A program made the position numbers and the translations under genes. The notes beneath the pieces were generated by a model. That model saw only the letters and a program-made list of their open reading frames with translations, ran no database searches and had not been told where the DNA came from. A stretch of 64,000 nucleotides of DNA from Limanda limanda (taxonomy: Eukaryota; Chordata; Actinopteri; Pleuronectiformes; Pleuronectidae), in the NCBI RefSeq assembly GCF_963576545.1, contig NW_026870492.1, positions 248,001 through 312,000 on the forward strand, written 5' to 3'. The stretch's first letter is position 1; the number at the start of each line of letters is the position of its first letter. Of the stretch, positions 48,964-62,100 are shown one piece after another.

Positions 48964-50765
48964 CCGAAAGTCGGAGAAGCTCAAGGATGGTACCGATCGA
49001 TGCGCACTACCCCATTTAGTGGGGGTAGAGCCTACTTGCAAGTCTCTCCGACCTTCACAAAAAAAGTTATTCAAGAATATCTCTTTCTCCTATGTGCTTT
49101 CATCCCTAACCCTAACCCTAACCCTTCCGAAAGTCGGAGAAGCTCAAGGATGGTACCGATCGATGCGCGCTACCCCATTTAGTGGGGGTAGAGCCTACTT
49201 GCAAGTCTCTCCGACCTTCACAAAAAAAGTTATTCAAGAATATCTCTTTCTCCTATGTGCTTTCATCCCTAACCCTAACCCTAACCCTTCCGAAAGTCGG
49301 AGAAGCTCAAGGATGGTACCGATCGATGCGCGCAACCCCATTTAGTGGGGGTAGAGCCTACTTGCAAGTCTCTCCGACCTTCAAAAAAAAAGTTATTCAA
49401 GAATATCTCCTCAGATTTGGGGGAATTTCGTCGGTCGACCTCTTTCGAAGGTCGTACAAGCTCGGGGATGGTACCAATCGATCCGCAGGACCCAAATTAG
49501 TCCAGATGCAACCACTTTCCAAGTCTCTCCGACCTTCACAAAAAAAGTTATTCAAGAATATCTCTTTCTCCTATGTGCTTTCATCCCTAACCCTAACCCT
49601 AACCCTTCCGAAAGTCGGAGAAGCTCAAGGATGGTACCGATCGATGCGCGCAACCCCATTTAGTGGGGGTAGAGCCTACTTGCAAGTCTCTCCGACCTTC
49701 ACAAAAAAAGTTATTCAAGAATATCTCCTCAGATTTGGGGGAATTTCGTCGGTCGACCTCTTCCAAAGGTCGTACAAGCTCGGGGATGGTACCAATCGAT
49801 CCGCAGGACCCAAATTAGTCCAGATGCAACCACTTTCCAAGTCTCTCCGACCTTCAAAAAAAGTTATTCAAGAATATCTCTTTCTCCTATGTGCTTTCAT
49901 CCCTAACCCTAACCCTAACCCTTCCGAAAGTCGGAGAAGCTCAACGATGGTACCGATCGATGCGCGCTACCCCATTTAGTGGGGGTAGAGCCTACTTGCA
50001 AGTCTCTCCGACCTTCACAAAAAAAGTTATTCAAGAATATCTCCTCAGATTTGGGGGAATTTCGTCGGTCGACCTCTTCCGAAGGTCGTACAAGCTCGGG
50101 GATGGTACCAATCGATTTGCAGGACCCAAATTAGTCCAGATGCAACCACTTTCCAAGTCTCTCCGACCTTCACAAAAAAAGTTATTCAAGAATATCTCTT
50201 TCTCCTATGTGCTTTCATCCCTAACCCTAACCCTAACCCTTCCGAAAGTCGGAGAAGCTCAAGGATGGTACCGATCGATGCGCGCTACCCCATTTAGTGG
50301 GGGTAGAGCCTACTTGGAAGTCTCTCCGACCTTCACAAAAAAAGTTATTCAAGAATATCTCTTTCTCCTATGTGCTTTCATCCCTAACCCTAACCCTAAC
50401 CCTTCCGAAAGTCGGAGAAGCTCAAGGATGGTACCGATCGATGTGCGCTACCCCATTTAGTGGGGGTAGAGCCTACTTGCAAGTCTCTCCGACCTTCACA
50501 AAAAAAGTTATTCAAGAATATCTCCTCAGATTTGGGGGAATTTCGTCGGTCGACCTCTTCCGAAGGTCGTACAAGCTCGGGGATGGTACCAATCGATCCG
50601 CAGGACCCAAATTAGTCCAGATGCAACCACTTTCCAAGTCTCTCCGACCTTCACAAAAAAAGTTATTCAAGAATATCTCTTTCTCCTATGTGCTTTCATC
50701 CCTAACCCTAACCCTAACCCTTCCGAAAGTCGGAGAAGCTCAAGGATGGTACCGATCGATGCGCG
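48964..50765 (+). repeat. 1,916-bp offset duplication, copy 1
   Basis: Order (end of A) AA BA cA BAA B(start of A), with the 153-bp B form (seven A after CTTC, about 49,856), CTCAACGATGG near 49,944, GATTTGCAGG at 50,117-50,118 and ACTTGGAAGT near 50,316. The right limit is a mismatch at 50,766 (T) against 52,682 (A). Confidence 0.85.
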
Positions 50766-50879
50766 CTACCCCATTTAGTGGGGGTAGAGCCTACTTGCAA
50801 GTCTCTCCGACCTTCACAAAAAAAGTTATTCAAGAATATCTCTTTCTCCTATGTGCTTTCATCCCTAACCCTAACCCTT

Positions 50880-52681
50880 CCGAAAGTCGGAGAAGCTCAA
50901 GGATGGTACCGATCGATGCGCACTACCCCATTTAGTGGGGGTAGAGCCTACTTGCAAGTCTCTCCGACCTTCACAAAAAAAGTTATTCAAGAATATCTCT
51001 TTCTCCTATGTGCTTTCATCCCTAACCCTAACCCTAACCCTTCCGAAAGTCGGAGAAGCTCAAGGATGGTACCGATCGATGCGCGCTACCCCATTTAGTG
51101 GGGGTAGAGCCTACTTGCAAGTCTCTCCGACCTTCACAAAAAAAGTTATTCAAGAATATCTCTTTCTCCTATGTGCTTTCATCCCTAACCCTAACCCTAA
51201 CCCTTCCGAAAGTCGGAGAAGCTCAAGGATGGTACCGATCGATGCGCGCAACCCCATTTAGTGGGGGTAGAGCCTACTTGCAAGTCTCTCCGACCTTCAA
51301 AAAAAAAGTTATTCAAGAATATCTCCTCAGATTTGGGGGAATTTCGTCGGTCGACCTCTTTCGAAGGTCGTACAAGCTCGGGGATGGTACCAATCGATCC
51401 GCAGGACCCAAATTAGTCCAGATGCAACCACTTTCCAAGTCTCTCCGACCTTCACAAAAAAAGTTATTCAAGAATATCTCTTTCTCCTATGTGCTTTCAT
51501 CCCTAACCGTAACCCTAACCCTTCCGAAAGTCGGAGAAGCTCAAGGATGGTACCGATCGATGCGCGCAACCCCATTTAGTGGGGGTAGAGCCTACTTGCA
51601 AGTCTCTCCGACCTTCACAAAAAAAGTTATTCAAGAATATCTCCTCAGATTTGGGGGAATTTCGTCGGTCGACCTCTTCCAAAGGTCGTACAAGCTCGGG
51701 GATGGTACCAATCGATCCGCAGGACCCAAATTAGTCCAGATGCAACCACTTTCCAAGTCTCTCCGACCTTCAAAAAAAGTTATTCAAGAATATCTCTTTC
51801 TCCTATGTGCTTTCATCCCTAACCCTAACCCTAACCCTTCCGAAAGTCGGAGAAGCTCAACGATGGTACCGATCGATGCGCGCTACCCCATTTAGTGGGG
51901 TTAGAGCCTACTTGCAAGTCTCTCCGACCTTCACAAAAAAAGTTATTCAAGAATATCTCCTCAGATTTGGGGGAATTTCGTCGGTCGACCTCTTCCGAAG
52001 GTCGTACAAGCTCGGGGATGGTACCAATCGATTTGCAGGACCCAAATTAGTCCAGATGCAACCACTTTCCAAGTCTCTCCGACCTTCACAAAAAAAGTTA
52101 TTCAAGAATATCTCTTTCTCCTATGTGCTTTCATCCCTAACCCTAACCCTAACCCTTCCGAAAGTCGGAGAAGCTCAAGGATGGTACCGATCGATGCGCG
52201 CTACCCCATTTAGTGGGGGTAGAGCCTACTTGGAAGTCTCTCCGACCTTCACAAAAAAAGTTATTCAAGAATATCTCTTTCTCCTATGTGCTTTCATCCC
52301 TAACCCTAACCCTAACCCTTCCGAAAGTCGGAGAAGCTCAAGGATGGTACCGATCGATGTGCGCTACCCCATTTAGTGGGGGTAGAGCCTACTTGCAAGT
52401 CTCTCCGACCTTCACAAAAAAAGTTATTCAAGAATATCTCCTCAGATTTGGGGGAATTTCGTCGGTCGACCTCTTCCGAAGGTCGTACAAGCTCGGGGAT
52501 GGTACCAATCGATCCGCAGGACCCAAATTAGTCCAGATGCAACCACTTTCCAAGTCTCTCCGACCTTCACAAAAAAAGTTATTCAAGAATATCTCTTTCT
52601 CCTATGTGCTTTCATCCCTAACCCTAACCCTAACCCTTCCGAAAGTCGGAGAAGCTCAAGGATGGTACCGATCGATGCGCG
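50880..52681 (+). repeat. 1,916-bp offset duplication, copy 2
   Basis: Shares the markers of copy 1 (153-bp B at about 51,772, TT at 52,033-52,034, ACTTGGAAGT near 52,232). It has two visible private changes, G at 51,509 in the telomere tract (CCGTAA) and T at 51,901, and one fewer CCCTAA at its left end. A third occurrence of the cA-B block with CAACGATGG and GATTTGCAGG lies at 62,825-63,250. Confidence 0.84.
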
Positions 52682-55600
52682 CAACCCCATTTAGTGGGGG
52701 TAGAGCCTACTTGCAAGTCTCTCCGACCTTCACAAAAAAAGTTATTCAAGAATATCTCCTCAGATTTGGGGGAATTTCGTCGGTCGACCTCTTCCGAAGG
52801 TCGTACAAGCTCGGGGATGGTACCAATCGATCCGCAGGACCCAAATTAGTCCAGATGCAACCACTTTTCAAGTCTCTCCGACCTTCACAAAAAAAGTTAT
52901 TCAAGAATATCTCTTTCTCCTATGTGCTTTCATCCCTAACCCTAACCCTAACCCTTCCGAAAGTCGGAGAAGCTCAAGGATGGTACCGATCGATGCGCGC
53001 TACCCCATTTAGTGGGGGTAGAGCCTACTTGCAAGTCTCTCCGACCTTCACAAAAAAAGTTATTCAAGAATATCTCCTCAGATTTGGGGGAATTTCGTCG
53101 GTCGACCTCTTCCTAAGGTCGTACAAGCTCGGGGATGGTACCAATCGATCCGCAGGACCCAAATTAGTCCAGATGCAACCACTTTCCAAGTCTCTCCGAC
53201 CTTCACAAAAAAAGTTATTCAAGAATATCTCTTTCTCCTATGTGCTTTCATCCCTAACCCTAACCCTAACCCTTCCGAAAGTCGGAGAAGCTCAAAGATG
53301 GTACTGATCGATGCGCGCTACCCCATTTAGTGGGGGTAGAGCCTACTTGCAAGTCTCTCCGACCTTCACAAAAAAAGTTATTCAAGAATATCTCTTTCTC
53401 CTATGTGCTTTCATCCCTAACCCTAACCCTAACCCTTCCGAAAGTCGGAGAAGCTCAAGGATGGTACCGATCGATGCGCGCAACCCCATTTAGTGGGGGT
53501 AGAGCCTACTTGCAAGTCTCTCCGACCTTCACAAAAAAAGTTATTCAAGAATATCTCCTCAGATTTGGGGGAATTTCGTCGGTCGACCTCTTCCGAAGGT
53601 CGTACAAGCTCGGGGATGGTACCAATCGATCTGCAGGACCCAAATTAGTCCAGATGCAACCACTTTCCAAGTCTCTCCGACCTTCACAAAAAAAGTTATT
53701 CAAGAATATCTCTTTCTCCTATGTGCTTTCATCCCTAACCCTAACCCTAACCCTTCCGAAAGTCGGAGAAGCTCAAGGATGGTACCGATCGATGCGCGCA
53801 ACCCCATTTAGTGGGGGTAGAGCCTACTTGCAAGTCTCTCCGACCTTCAAAAAAAAAGTTATTCAAGAATATCTCCTCAGATTTGGGGGAATTTCGTCGG
53901 TCGACCTCTTCCGAAGGTCGTACAAGCTCGGGGATGGTACCAATCGATCCGCAGGACCCAAATTAGTCCAGATGCAACCACTTTCCAAGTCTCTCCGACC
54001 TTCACAAAAAAAGTTATTCAAGAATATCTCTTTCTCCTATGTGCTTTCATCCCTAACCCTAACCCTAACCCTTCCGAAAGTCGGAGAAGCTCATGGATGG
54101 TACCGATCGATGCGCGCAACCCCATTTAGTGGGGGTAGAGCCTACTTGCAAGTCTCTCCGACCTTCAAAAAAAAAGTTATTCAAGAATATCTCCTCAGAT
54201 TTGGGGGAATTTCGTCGGTCGACCTCTTCCGAAGGTTGTACAAGCTCGGGGATGGTACCAATCGATCCGCAGGACCCAAATTAGTCCAGATGCAACCACT
54301 TTCCAAGTCTCTCCGACCTTCACAAAAAAAGTTATTCAAGAATATCTCTTTCTCCTATGTGCTTTCATCCCTAACCCTAACCCTAACCCTTCCGAAAGTC
54401 GGAGAAGCTCAAGGATGGTACCGATCGATGCGCGCAACCCCATTTAGTGGGGGTAGAGCCTACTTGCAAGTCTCTCCGACCTTCACAAAAAAAGTTATTC
54501 AAGAATATCTCCTCAGATTTGGGGGAATTTCGTCGGTCGACCTCTTCCGAAGGTCGTAAAAGCTCGGGGATGGTACCAATCGATCCGCAGGACCCAAATT
54601 AGTCCAGATGCAACCACTTTCCAAGTCTCTCCGACCTTCACAAAAAAAGTTATTCAAGAATATCTCTTTCTCCTATGTGCTTTCATCCCTAACCCTAACC
54701 CTAACCCTTCCGAAAGTCGGAGAAGCTCAAGGATGGTACCGATCGATGCGCGCTACCCCATTTAGTGGGGGTAGAGCCTACTTGCAAGTCTCTCCGACCT
54801 TCACAAAAAAAGTTATTCAAGAATATCTCTTTCTCTTATGTGCTTTCATCCCTAACCCTAACCCTAACCCTTCCGAAAGTCGGAGAAGCTCAAGGATGGT
54901 ACCGATCGATGCGCGCAACCCCATTTAGTGGGGGTAGAGCCTACTTGCAAGTCTCTCCGACCTTCAAAAAAAAAGTTATTCAAGAATATCTCCTCAGATT
55001 TGGGGGAATTTCGTCGGTCGACCTCTTCCGAAGGTCGTACAAGCTCGGGGATGGTACCAATCGATCCGCAGGACCCAAATTAGTCCAGATGCAACCACTT
55101 TCCAAGTCTCTCCGACCTTCACAAAAAAAGTTATTCAAGAATATCTCTTTCTCCTATGTGCTTTCATCCCTAACCCTAACCCTAACCCTTCCGAAAGTCG
55201 GAGAAGCTCAAGGATGGTACCGATCGATGCGCGCAACCCCATTTAGTGGGGGTAGAGCCTACTTGCAAGTCTCTCCGACCTTCACAAAAAAAGTTATTCA
55301 AGAATATCTCCTCAGATTTGGGGGAATTTCGTCGGTCGACCTCTTCCGAAGGTCGTACAAGCTCGGGGATGGTACCAATCGATCCGCAGGACCCAAATTA
55401 GTCCAGATGCAACCACTTTCCAAGTCTCTCCGACCTTCACAAAAAAAGTTATTCAAGAATATCTCTTTCTCCTATGTGCTTTCATCCCTAACCCTAACCC
55501 TAACCCTTCCGAAAGTCGGAGAAGCTCAAGGATGGTACCGATCGATGCGCGTTACCCCATTTAGTGGGGGTAGAGCCTACTTGCAAGTCTCTCCGACCTT

Positions 55601-56587
55601 CACAAAAAAAGTTATTCAAGAATATCTCTTTCTCCTATGTGCTTTCATCCCTAACCCTAACCCTAACCCTTCCGAAAGTCGGAGAAGCTCAAGGATGGTA
55701 CCGATCGATGCGCGCAACCCCATTTAGTGGGGGTAGAGCCTACTTGCAAGTCTCTCCGACCTTCAAAAAAAAAGTTATTCAAGAATATCTCCTCAGATTT
55801 GGGGGAATTTCGTCGGTCGACCTCTTCCGAAGGTCGTACAAGCTCGGGGATGGTACCAATCGATCCGCAGGACCCAAATTAGTCCAGATGCAACCACTTT
55901 CCAAGTCTCTCCGACCTTCACAAAAAAAGTTATTCAAGAATATCTCTTTCTCCTATGTGCTTTCATCCCTAACCCTAACCCTAACCCTTCCGAAAGTCGG
56001 AGAAGCTCAAGGATGGTACCGATCGATGCGCGCAACCCCATTTAGTGGGGGTAGAGCCTACTTGCAAGTCTCTCCGACCTTCACAAAAAAAGTTATTCAA
56101 GAATATCTCCTCAGATTTGGGGGAATTTCGTCGGTCGACCTCTTCCGAAGGTCGTACAAGCTCGGGGATGGTACCAATCGATCCGCAGGACCCAAATTAG
56201 TCCAGATGCAACCACTTTTCAAGTCTCTCCGACCTTCACAAAAAAAGTTATTCAAGAATATCTCTTTCTCCTATGTGCTTTCATCCCTAACCCTAACCCT
56301 AACCCTTCCGAAAGTCGGAGAAGCTCAAGGATGGTACCGATCGATGCGCGTTACCCCATTTAGTGGGGGTAGAGCCTAATTGCAAGTCTCTCCGACCTTC
56401 ACAAAAAAAGTTATTCAAGAATATCTCTTTCTCCTATGTGCTTTCATCCCTAACCCTAACCCTAACCCTTCCGAAAGTCGGAGAAGCTCAAGGATGGTAC
56501 CGATCGATGCGCGCTACCCCATTTAGTGGGGGTAGAGCCTACTTGCAAGTCTCTCCGACCTTCACAAAAAAAGTTATTCAAGAATAT
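52438..56587 (+). repeat. AB-dimer-rich segment with 799-bp pentamers
   Basis: Order BA BA BAA BA BA BA BAA BA BAA BA BAA. Strict A/B alternation gives a 318-bp period. From 54,990 the pentamer BABAA (799 bp) occurs twice with shared GCGTTACC at 55,552 and 56,351. A TAAAAGC change at about 54,557, a CTTCCTAAGG at 53,114 and GAAGGTTG near 54,235 are single-copy changes. Confidence 0.86.
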
Positions 56588-59153
56588 CTCCTCAGATTTG
56601 GGGGAATTTCGTCGGTCGACCTCTTCCGAAGGTCGTACAAGCTCGGGGATGGTACCAATCGATTTGCAGGACCCAAATTAGTCCAGATGCAACCACTTTC
56701 CAAGTCTCTCCGACCTTCACAAAAAAAGTTATTCAAGAATATCTCTTTCTCCTATGTGCTTTCATCCCTAACCCTAGCCCTAACCCTTCCGAAAGTCGGA
56801 GAAGCTCAAGGATGGTACCGATCGATGCGCGCTACCCCATTTAGTGGGGGTAGAGCCTACTTGCAAGTCTCTCCGACCTTCACAAAAAAAGTTATTCAAG
56901 AATATCTCTTTCTCCTATGTGCTTTCATCCCTAACCCTAACCCTTCCGAAAGTCGGAGAAGCTCAAGGATGGTACCGATCGATGCGCGCTACCCCATTTA
57001 GTGGGGGTAGAGCCTACTTGCAAGTCTCTCCGACCTTCACAAAAAAAGTTATTCAAGAATATCTCTTTCTCCTATGTGCTTTCATCCCTAACCCTAACCC
57101 TAACCCTTCCAAAAGTCGGAGAAGCTCAAGGATGGTACCGATCGATGCGCGCTACCCCATTTAGTGGGGGTAGAGCCTACTTGCAAGTCTCTCCGACCTT
57201 CACAAAAAAAGTTATTCAAGAATATCTCTTTCTCCTATGTGCTTTCATCCCTAACCCTAACCCTAACCCTTCCAAAAGTCGGAGAAGCTCAAGGATGGTA
57301 CCGATCGATGCGCGCTACCCCATTTAGTGGGGGTAGAGCCTACTTGCAAGTCTCTCCGACCTTCACAAAAAAAGTTATTCAAGAATATCTCTTTCTCCTA
57401 TGTGCTTTCATCCCTAACCCTAACCCTTCCGAAAGTCGGAGAAGCTCAAGGATGGTACCGATCGATGTGCGCTACCCCATTTAGTGGGGGTAGAGCCTAC
57501 TTGCAAGTCTCTCCGACCTTCACAAAAAAAGTTATTCAAGAATATCTCCTCAGATTTGGGGGAATTTCGTCGGTCGACCTCTTCCGAAGGTCGTACAAGC
57601 TCGGGGATAGTACCAATCGATCCGCAGGACCCAAATTAGTCCAGATGCAACCACTTTCCAAGTCTCTCCGACCTTCACAAAAAAAGTTATTCAAGAATAT
57701 CTCTTTCTCCTATGTGCTTTCATCCCTAACCCTAACCCTAACCCTTCCAAAAGTCGGAGAAGCTCAAGGATGGTACCGATCGATGCGCGCTACCCCATTT
57801 AGTGGGGGTAGAGCCTACTTGCAAGTCTCTCCGACCTTCACAAAAAAGGTTATTCAAGAATATCTCTTTCTCCTATGTGCTTTCATCCCTAACCCTAACC
57901 CTAACCCTTCCGAAAGTCGGAGAAGCTCAAGGATGGTACCGATCGATGTGCGCTACCCCATTTAGTGGGGGTAGAGTCTACTTGCAAGTCTCTCCGACCT
58001 TCACAAAAAAAGTTATTCAAGAATATCTCCTCAGATTTGGGGGAATTTCGTCGGTCGACCTCTTCCGAAGGTCGTACAAGCTCGGGGATGGTACCAATCG
58101 ATCCGCAGGACCCAAATTAGTCCAGATGCAACCACTTTCCAAGTCTCTCCGACCTTCACAAAAAAAGTTATTCAAGAATATCTCTTTCTCCTATGTGCTT
58201 TCATCCCTAACCCTAACCCTAACCCTTCCGAAAGTCGGAGAAGCTCAAGGATGGTACCGATCGATGCGCGCTACCCCATTTAGTGGGGGTAGAGCCTACT
58301 TGCAAGTCTCTCCGACCTTCACAAAAAAAGTTATTCAAGAATATCTCTTTCTCCTATGTGCTTTCATCCCTAACCCTAACCCTAACCCTTCCGAAAGTCG
58401 GAGAAGCTCAAGGATGGTACCGATCGATGCGCGCTACCCCATTTAGTGGGGGTAGAGCCTACTTGCAAGTCTCTCCGACCTTCACAAAAAAAGTTATTCA
58501 AGAATATCTCTTTCTCCTATGTGCTTTCATCCCTAACCCTAACCCTAACCCTTCCGAAAGTCGGAGAAGCTCAAGGATGGTACCGATCGATGCGCGCTAC
58601 CCCATTTAGTGGGGGTAGAGCCTACTTGCAAGTCTCTCCGACCTTCACAAAAAAAGTTATTCAAGAATATCTCTTTCTCCTATGTGCTTTCATCCCTAAC
58701 CCTAACCCTAACCCTTCCGAAAGTCGGAGAAGCTCAAGGATGGTACCAATCGATGCGCGCTACCCCATTTAGTAGGGGTAGAGCCTACTTGCAAGTCTTT
58801 CCGACCTTCACAAAAAAAGTTATTCAAGAATATCTCTTTCTCCTATGTGCTTTCATCCCTAACCCTAACCCTAACCCTTCCAAAAGTCGGAGAAGCTCAA
58901 GGATGGTACCGATCGATGTGCGCTACCCCATTTAGTGGGGGTAGAGCCTACTTGCAAGTCTCTCCGACCTTCACAAAAAAAGTTATTCAAGAATATCTCT
59001 TTCTCCTATGTGCTTTCATCCCTAACCCTAACCCTTCCGAAAGTCGGAGAAGCTCAAGGATGGTACCGATCGATGTGCGTTACCCCAGTTAGTGGGGGTA
59101 GAGCCTACTTGCAAGTCTCTCCGACCTTCACAAAAAAAGTTATTCAAGAATAT
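56588..59153 (+). repeat. A-rich segment: BAaAAa BAA BAAAAAa
   Basis: Contains the longest complete A run (six, motifs 58,283 to 59,092). Markers are CTTCCAAAAGTCGG in several A (for example about 57,110, 57,273, 57,748 and 58,880) and GATGTGCGC before B. A cluster of single-copy substitutions near 58,745-58,800 and 59,080-59,090 makes this one of the more diverged stretches. Confidence 0.85.
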
Positions 59154-62100
59154 CTCCTCAGATTTGGGGGAATTTCGTCGGTCGACCTCTTCCGAAGGTC
59201 GTACAAGCTCGGGGATGGTACTAATCGATCCGCAGGACCCAAATTAGTCCAGATGCAACCACTTTCCAAGTCTCTCCGACCTTCACAAAAAAAGTTATTC
59301 AAGAATATCTCTTTCTCCTATGTGCTTTCATCCCTAACCCTAACCCTAACCCTTCCAAAAGTCGGAGAAGCTCAAGGATGGTACCGATCGATGCGCGCTA
59401 CCCCATTTAGTGGGGGTAGAGCCTACTTGCAAGTCTCTCCGACCTTCACAAAAAAAGTTATTCAAGAATATCTCTTTCTCCTATGTGCTTTCATCCCTAA
59501 CCCTAACCCTAACCCTTCCGAAAGTCGGAGAAGCTCAAGGATGGTACCGATCGATGTGCGCTACCCCATTTAGTGGGGGTAGAGCCTACTTGCAAGTCTC
59601 TCCGACCTTCACAAAAAAAGTTATTCAAGAATATCTCCTCAGATTTGGGGGAATTTCGTCGGTCGACCTCTTCCGAAGGTCGTACAAGCTCGAGGATGGT
59701 ACCAATCGATCCGCAGGACCCAAATTAGTCCAGATGCAACCACTTTCCAAGTCTCTCCGACCTTCACAAAAAAAGTTATTCAAGAATATCTCTTTCTCCT
59801 ATGTGCTTTCATCCCTAACCCTAACCCTAACCCTTCCGAAAGTCGGAGAAGCTCAAGGATGGTACCGATCGATGCGCGCTACCCCATTTAGTGGGGGTAG
59901 AGCCTACTTGCAAGTCTCTCCGACCTTCACAAAAAAAGTTATTCAAGAATATCTCTTTCTCCTATGTGCTTTCATCCCTAACCCTAACCCTAACCCTTCC
60001 GAAAGTCGGAGAAGCTCAAGGATGGTACCGATCGATGTGCGCTACCCCATTTAGTGGGGGTAGAGCCTACTTGCAAGTCTCTCCGACCTTCACAAAAAAA
60101 GTTATTCAAGAATATCTCCTCAGATTTGGGGGAATTTCGTCGGTCGACCTCTTCCGAAGGTCGTACAAGCTCGGGGATGGTACCAATCGATTTGCAGGAC
60201 CCAAATTAGTCCAGATGAAACCACTTTCCAAGTCTCTCCGACCTTCACAAAAAAAGTTATTCAAGAATATCTCTTTCTCCTATGTGCTTTCATCCCTAAC
60301 CCTAACCCTAACCCTTCCGAAAGTCGGAGAAGCTCAAGGATGGTACCGATCGATGCGCGCAACCCCATTTAGTGGGGGTAGAGCCTACTTGCAAGTCTCT
60401 CCGACCTTCAAAAAAAAAGTTATTCAAGAATATCTCCTCAGATTTGGGGGAATTTCGTCGGTCGACCTCTTCCGAAGGTCGTACAAGCTCGGGGATGGTA
60501 CCAATCGATCCGCAGGACCCAAATTAGTCCAGATGCAACCACTTTCCAAGTCTCTCCGACCTTCACAAAAAAAGTTATTCAAGAATATCTCTTTCTCCTA
60601 TGTGCTTTCATCCCTAACCCTAACCCTAACCCTTCCGAAAGTCGGAGAAGCTCAAGGATGGTACCGATCGATGCGCGCAACCCCATTTAGTGGGGGTAGA
60701 GCCTACTTGCAAGTCTCTCCGACCTTCAAAAAAAAAGTTATTCAAGAATATCTCCTCAGATTTGGGGGAATTTCGTCGGTCGACCTCTTCCGAAGGTCGT
60801 ACAAGCTCGGGGATGGTACCAATCGATCCGCAGGACCCAAATTAGTCCAGATGCAACCACTTTCCAAGTCTCTCCGACCTTCACAAAAAAAGTTATTCAA
60901 GAATATCTCTTTCTCCTATGTGCTTTCATCCCTAACCCTAACCCTAACCCTTCCGAAAGTCGGAGAAGCTCAAGGATGGTACCGATCGATGCGCGCAACC
61001 CCATTTAGTGGGGGTAGAGCCTACTTGCAAGTCTCTCCGACCTTCACAAAAAAAGTTATTCAAGAATATCTCCATAGATTTGGGGGAATTTCGTCGGTCG
61101 ACCTCTTCCGAAGGTCGTACAAGCTCGGGGATGGTACCAATCGATCCGCAGGACCCAAATTAGTCCAGATGCAACCACTTTCCAAGTCTCTCCGACCTTC
61201 ACAAAAAAAGTTATTCAAGAATATCTCTTTCTCCTATGTGCTTTCATCCCTAACCCTAACCCTAACCCTTCCGAAAGTCGGAGAAGCTCAAGGATGGTAC
61301 CGATCGATGCGCGCTACCCCATTTAGTGGGGGTAGAGCCTACTTGCAAGTCTCTCCGACCTTCACAAAAAAAGTTATTCAAGAATATCTCTTTCTCCTAT
61401 GTGCTTTCATCCCTAACCCTAACCCTTCCGAAAGTCGGAGAAGCTCAAGGATGGTACCGATCGATGCGCGCAACCCCATTTAGTGGGGGTAGAGCCTACT
61501 TGCAAGTCTCTCCGACCTTCAAAAAAAAAGTTATTCAAGAATATCTCCTCAGATTTGGGGGAATTTCGTCGGTCGACCTCTTCCGAAGGTCGTACAAGCT
61601 CGGGGATGGTACCAATCGATCCGCAGGACCCAAATTAGTCCAGATGCAACCACTTTCCAAGTCTCTCCGACCTTCACAAAAAAAGTTATTCAAGAATATC
61701 TCTTTCTCCTATGTGCTTTCATCCCTAACCCTAACCCTAACCCTTCCGAAAGTCGGAGAAGCTCAAGGATGGTACCGATCGATGCGCGCAACCCCATTTA
61801 GTGGGGGTAGAGCCTACTTGCAAGTCTCTCCGACCTTCACAAAAAAAGTTATTCAAGAATATCTCCTCAGATTTGGGGGAATTTCGTCGGTCGACCTCTT
61901 CCGAAGGTCGTACAAGCTCGGGGATGGTACCAATCGATCCGCAGGACCCAAATTAGTCCAGATGCAACCACTTTTCAAGTCTCTCCGACCTTCACAAAAA
62001 AAGTTATTCAAGAATATCTCTTTCTCCTATGTGCTTTCATCCCTAACCCTAACCCTAACCCTTCCGAAAGTCGGAGAAGCTCAAGGATGGTACCGATCGA

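Noticed and set aside
59891..61483. Long open reading frame (530 codons), and others such as 53,330-54,559, 52,213-53,307 and 29,710-30,666, as genes
   Set aside because: They begin at GTG inside the A dyad, overlap each other in two frames, consist only of translated monomers, and end wherever AA breaks the frame. Nothing resembles a known domain, and no promoter, intron or unique sequence is associated.
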